Below are positions 7,128 through 9,388 of a stretch of 9,388 bases of DNA, piece after piece. The stretch covers positions 1 to 9,388 of the forward strand of contig CAKPEG010000034.1 in NCBI GenBank assembly GCA_934149275.1, read 5' to 3'. Origin of the DNA: an uncultured Clostridia bacterium (GTDB taxonomy: Bacteria; Bacillota; Clostridia; TANB77; CAG-508). The translations under genes were made by a program, and so were the position numbers. The notes below the pieces were generated by a model. It saw only the letters and a list, made by a program, of their open reading frames with translations, was not told the DNA's origin and did not search any database. Numbering within the stretch: position 1 is the first letter of the stretch; each line of letters starts with the position of its first letter.

Positions 7128-8384
7128 GTTGATGACGGGTGGATTGCTGAAGCTACGTCTAGACGCTGTAGGGATCGAAATACTGTCGTTGTAATAGCCC
7201 CCACGTTGCCAACGGTAATTCGAGCCGTTGCCCTCTAGCGTCCTGTCACATACATTTCCTGCCATATCATATATATTATTTGCTTTACTATATTCTGTAC
7301 TTCCTGATGGAATTCTTGTACCTTTACTTGCTGATTTTGTTGCTGTACTTCCACTTGTTGTGGTATATTCAAATGTACTATTAGGATAATTTCCCCAACT
7401 TGTTGAATCTTTCATTTCTGCATATGTTTTATTTCCACTATCTACTAACCACTGCAATGTTTCATCCCATAAGCATCCCCATATCATTCCTGTTCTTACA
7501 TTTGTTCCTGTGCTCATTCTTTTTATTCTTGTATATGCTGTATACCAATTCTGACTAGCTATGCTTGTATTCATTCTCTGCACTACTGGTTCATCTGAGT
7601 CTAAGTTTCCTGTCTCGTATCTTCCTATATAAAACCCTCCATATTTTTCTATTGATTTTATTGTCTCATCAAATTCATTTTGCAATTCGTTTAAAAATCT
7701 TTTCTTCGTCATTCCTTGTAATCCATATCTTGCAAAATATTTCTCATTGTCATAACTAGATAATACGCCTGGCTCATAATTACTATTACTATATGATGTT
7801 CTTCCTGTATCGCTAAAACTATATAATTTACTCTTTTTCTTTCCACTTGAATCTGTTTCATATATTCTACTTATATCTGGTACTGGCACCCATACCCATT
7901 GGTTTCTTGTACAAGATTCATCCCAAGCATTTTCATTTGTTACTTCTCCTGTTCCTTCATAAATAACAAATCCTGTGTTTACTGTATGTTCTCCATCTGC
8001 TCCTGATGCTACATATCCTTTTGGTACTGGTACTGCTACATTTGCTGTATCATATACTATATCTACTTTTGTTAAATCCCAATTAGTTGTATCAACTGCT
8101 TGTACTGATGTTGAATTATCTTGAGTACTTACACCACTATTGTTTCCGCTATTACTATTTCCGTTATTATTATTTTCACTAGCATCATTAGCATTTTTAG
8201 CAACTTTCTCATTTGATTGACTTTCATCAGATTTATTATTTTCTTGCTCTGCCCTTGCTTGTGGCAAGTTCATTTTCGAAATTCCATTTTTACTTTTTAA
8301 TTCTAATGAAATAATCAATGCTGATACTAAACACACTATAATCAGTATTATAATCACTGGTATAATCCATCCTTTATTTTTCAT
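7089..8384 (-). CDS. Membrane-anchored FGE/SUMF1-like C-type-lectin-fold protein, probable DGR target
   Basis: This 431-residue protein has a transmembrane anchor at about 6-28 (GWIIPVIIILIIVCLVSALI), an Asn/Ser/Gly-rich spacer (about 48-95), and an extracellular formylglycine-generating-enzyme-like domain from about 98 to the end. Family landmarks are NQWVWVPVPD (161-170), YGGFYIGRYETG (248-259), IWGCLWDETLQWL (301-313), IYDMAGNVCDRT (371-382), RGG (394-396) and GFR (423-425). It is probably a binding protein, not an enzyme, as in many FGE-like surface proteins of gut Firmicutes (inference). AAAGAGG lies 7 nt before the ATG; a promoter is at 8423-8451 and a terminator at 6951-7008. From about residue 381 the DNA jumps to roughly 50% GC with many NNC/NNT codons, unlike the rest of the gene (about 28-35% in adjacent lines). 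This is the expected look of a DGR variable region. Confidence 0.9.
   Translation of the reverse strand: MKNKGWIIPVIIILIIVCLVSALIISLELKSKNGISKMNLPQARAEQENNKSDESQSNEKVAKNANDASENNNNGNSNSGNNSGVSTQDNSTSVQAVDTTNWDLTKVDIVYDTANVAVPVPKGYVASGADGEHTVNTGFVIYEGTGEVTNENAWDESCTRNQWVWVPVPDISRIYETDSSGKKKSKLYSFSDTGRTSYSNSNYEPGVLSSYDNEKYFARYGLQGMTKKRFLNELQNEFDETIKSIEKYGGFYIGRYETGNLDSDEPVVQRMNTSIASQNWYTAYTRIKRMSTGTNVRTGMIWGCLWDETLQWLVDSGNKTYAEMKDSTSWGNYPNSTFEYTTTSGSTATKSASKGTRIPSGSTEYSKANNIYDMAGNVCDRTLEGNGSNYRWQRGGYYNDSISIPTASRRSFSNPPVINGLCGFRAYFNIE
7092..7246 (-). other. Candidate DGR variable region (VR) at the 3' end of the lectin-fold gene
   Basis: These codons encode residues about 381-431: RTLEGNGSNYRWQRGGYYND, then SISIPTASRR, SFSNPPVING and LCGFRAYFNIE. 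I counted 90 G/C in the 180 bases of 7081-7260, against 17 of 60 in the next line upstream. The codons include TAC, AAC, GAC, AGT, ATT, ATC, AGC, TTC, AAT, GTC, CTC and TGT, the spread expected when AAY-type template codons are mutated at adenines. Location at the extreme C-terminus of a C-type-lectin fold, framed by RGG and GFR, is the classic DGR arrangement. No template repeat or reverse transcriptase is present in the window, so the call is not proven. Confidence 0.6.
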
Positions 8385-8422
8385 TCGTATCCTCTTTTCA
8401 CATAAAATAACTTTTCAATATA

Positions 8423-8451
8423 ATTTTACATATAATAATATCTTTTGTAAA
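8423..8451 (-). promoter_or_regulatory. Sigma-A-type promoter of the lectin-fold gene
   Basis: On the minus strand TTTACA (8446-8451) and TAAAAT (8423-8428) are separated by exactly 17 bp, close to TTGACA/TATAAT. The predicted start is about 30 nt upstream of the gene's ATG, leaving room for the AAAGAGG ribosome binding site. It implies the gene is transcribed on its own, not from the rhuM remnant. Confidence 0.55.
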
Positions 8452-8509
8452 GGTAAAAAATAGCCATTTTTTCATTAGCCAAAACATAAAAGAACATTAC
8501 ATATCATAG

Positions 8510-8526
8510 GGACGTTCTTTTTGACA
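8510..8526 (-). repeat. 17-bp inverted repeat, right copy, within a small REP-like unit
   Basis: GGACGTTCTTTTTGACA on the plus strand is the exact reverse complement of 6742-6758. Locally it is the right side of a small inverted repeat: AAAAGAAC at 8488-8495 pairs with GTTCTTTT at 8514-8521 across an 18-nt loop. It sits between the rhuM remnant and the promoter of the lectin-fold gene. Confidence 0.7.
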
Positions 8527-8570
8527 CATAAAAACAGGAAAAATTTTTTATGTAATTTCGATAAAGCTTA

Positions 8571-8947
8571 CTTATTTGAATTATTGTCCTTTAACATTTT
8601 AATCATCTTGTCGAAATCACCTTCTAAAATCTAGTAGCCACTTGTGACTGCACTCTGTATCCTAATGCAATTATCATATCTAAATTATAATGGTCGATAT
8701 TTCTTTTTACCTGTCTATTTCCCTCGTTTTGAACTAACAAGAATTCCTTGTGAGTTGATTTTTTTTCTAACTCATTATCTTTATATATATTATTTATATG
8801 TAAACTTATATTTTGCTGAGTAGTTTTATATATTTCAGCAATTTGATTTTGAGTTAACCATACATCCTCATCACTAAATTTTACAGAAACTTTTGTAATT
8901 CCATCTTCGTCTTGATAAATTAATATATTATTTTCTTGTTTTTGCAT
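8571..8947 (-). pseudogene. rhuM-family gene, internally deleted remnant
   Basis: The frame from ATG 8947 to TAG 8624 encodes 107 residues, starting MQKQENNILIYQDEDGITKV. It contains FSDEDVWLTQNQIAEIYKTT, then QQNISLHINNIY, and MIIALGYRVQSQVATRF: the start of the virulence RhuM family (full length about 330 residues, RhuM/DNA-binding-like N-terminus). In intact members the chain continues after 'TRF' with a RIWA/RQWA-like segment; here a stop follows. Immediately after, one frame over (8630-8571, TAA at 8568), is ILEGDFDKMIKMLKDNNSNK, which resembles RhuM C-termini ('sDFDk..k.l'). This suggests loss of about 200 internal residues. ATG 8947 has GAGGG 5 nt upstream; the earlier ATG at 8986 has no such site. 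Probably non-functional. Confidence 0.7.
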
Positions 8948-8985
8948 ATTATCCCTCTTTTTTAATAATTCAATTTTACATCTCA

Positions 8986-9014
8986 TTTATATCATATTTA
9001 CATGTATTATTCAA
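8986..9014 (-). promoter_or_regulatory. Possible promoter of the rhuM remnant
   Basis: On the minus strand TTGAAT (9009-9014), a 17-bp spacer and TATAAA (8986-8991) preceded by TGA form an extended -10 type promoter. Transcription would begin after the upstream ATG at 8986, agreeing with a start at 8947. In this AT-rich DNA chance matches are common; TTGTCA-17-GATAAT a little further upstream is an alternative. Confidence 0.35.
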
Positions 9015-9151
9015 CATTTTAGCAAAAATCTGTTCTTAATAAATTATCTTTTATATGACATTTTTTGACAATTCGTTAATAACTAATTGCAAACCAAAAA
9101 AGAAAAATACTTTAAAATAACATTATTTTTAACCTTAATTTGTTCCTTTTT

Positions 9152-9226
9152 CTTCTTTTCTCTGAAAAATTTAAAATAGTGTATCCTGTAGTATATAATT
9201 ATTTACACACTATATGATAATAGATT
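9152..9226 (-). repeat. Copy B of the dispersed hairpin repeat (degraded terminator)
   Basis: 9152-9217 closely matches 6935-7000 in the same orientation, including TAGTGTATC, GTAGTAT and AATTATTTACACACT. The outer right arm has diverged, so the stem is shorter and broken (about 11 pairs near the loop). On the minus strand it is followed by TATTTTAAATTTTT, so it may still end a transcript coming from beyond the right edge. The two copies bracket the rhuM remnant and lectin-fold gene. Confidence 0.65.
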
Positions 9227-9388
9227 ATATAAAGAGTCAATGACACAAATTTCTTCTTTTATATATATAATAATACTTATAAGACAAATTTAATAATAAT
9301 ATGTCTTTTTTCCTAGTATTTTCTAATATAAAAAATTGTTTTTATATGTTATTTTACTTTTAATTTTCTTTTTTATTACAATTGTTAG
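9227..9388. other. AT-rich DNA without a supported gene
   Basis: This edge stretch is almost entirely A/T. Short open frames exist on both strands (about 20 codons), none with a convincing ribosome binding site or recognisable sequence. The tail of a minus-strand gene from beyond the window cannot be excluded. Confidence 0.5.

Noticed and set aside
7041..7238. Plus-strand 65-codon frame antisense to the variable region
   Set aside because: It lies opposite the C-terminal codons of the lectin-fold gene, its protein matches nothing I know, and it lacks a ribosome binding site. The GC-rich segment simply has few stops.
8948..8986. Upstream ATG extending the rhuM remnant by 13 residues
   Set aside because: No ribosome binding site precedes ATG 8986, while GAGGG precedes ATG 8947, and RhuM proteins align from about the latter.
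1..9388. DGR template repeat or reverse transcriptase inside the window
   Set aside because: I saw no second GC-rich copy of the variable region and no RT-like coding sequence, so any DGR machinery must be outside.
1..9388. CRISPR array, tRNA or rRNA
   Set aside because: The repeats present are few, unevenly spaced and palindromic; no spacer pattern or tRNA-like fold was seen.

Overview
The window looks like chromosome from a low-GC Gram-positive bacterium, most probably an uncultured gut Clostridia-type Firmicute. Coding DNA is about 30% GC, with A/T-ending codons, GGAGG-like ribosome binding sites and large cell-surface proteins with CnaB/SpaA and MucBP modules. All supported genes are on the minus strand, so transcription runs from the right edge to the left. 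The plus strand has only shadow frames.

Region by region, in the direction of transcription. 9388-8987 is very AT-rich and has no supported gene. It holds a degraded copy of a hairpin repeat (about 9152-9226) and a possible promoter. 8947-8571 is the remnant of a rhuM gene: about 100 N-terminal residues end at a stop codon, and a short C-terminal-like piece follows in another frame, as expected from an internal deletion. 8570-8385 holds a small repeat sharing a 17-bp inverted sequence with 6742-6758, and a good sigma-A-type promoter. 8384-7089 encodes a 431-residue membrane-anchored protein with a formylglycine-generating-enzyme-like (C-type-lectin-fold) domain. Its last 50 or so codons jump to about 50% GC and carry the RGG...GFR tail typical of variable regions of diversity-generating retroelements (DGRs). 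An inverted repeat straddles the stop codon. A strong hairpin terminator follows (7008-6951), then a 130-bp nested palindrome (6906-6777), then a possible 56-residue ORF (6762-6592). Last comes a giant surface protein that starts at 6546 and runs off the left edge after 2182 residues.

The giant protein is missed by ORF lists that need both ends. Its layout is: membrane anchor or signal, about 920 residues of unassigned extracellular beta-rich sequence, four CnaB (SpaA-like) domains with a lectin-like insertion in the fourth, a seven-bladed SBBP-type propeller with calcium-loop-like motifs, an InlB-B-type repeat, and a MucBP domain at the edge.

The theme is cell-surface binding: a large multidomain adhesin beside a small anchored binding protein whose ligand face appears to be diversified. 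The best candidate for an unusual system is a DGR target whose reverse transcriptase and template lie outside the window, set in a neighbourhood rich in repeats that may be or have been mobile. Whether the two surface proteins act together is inference from proximity only.
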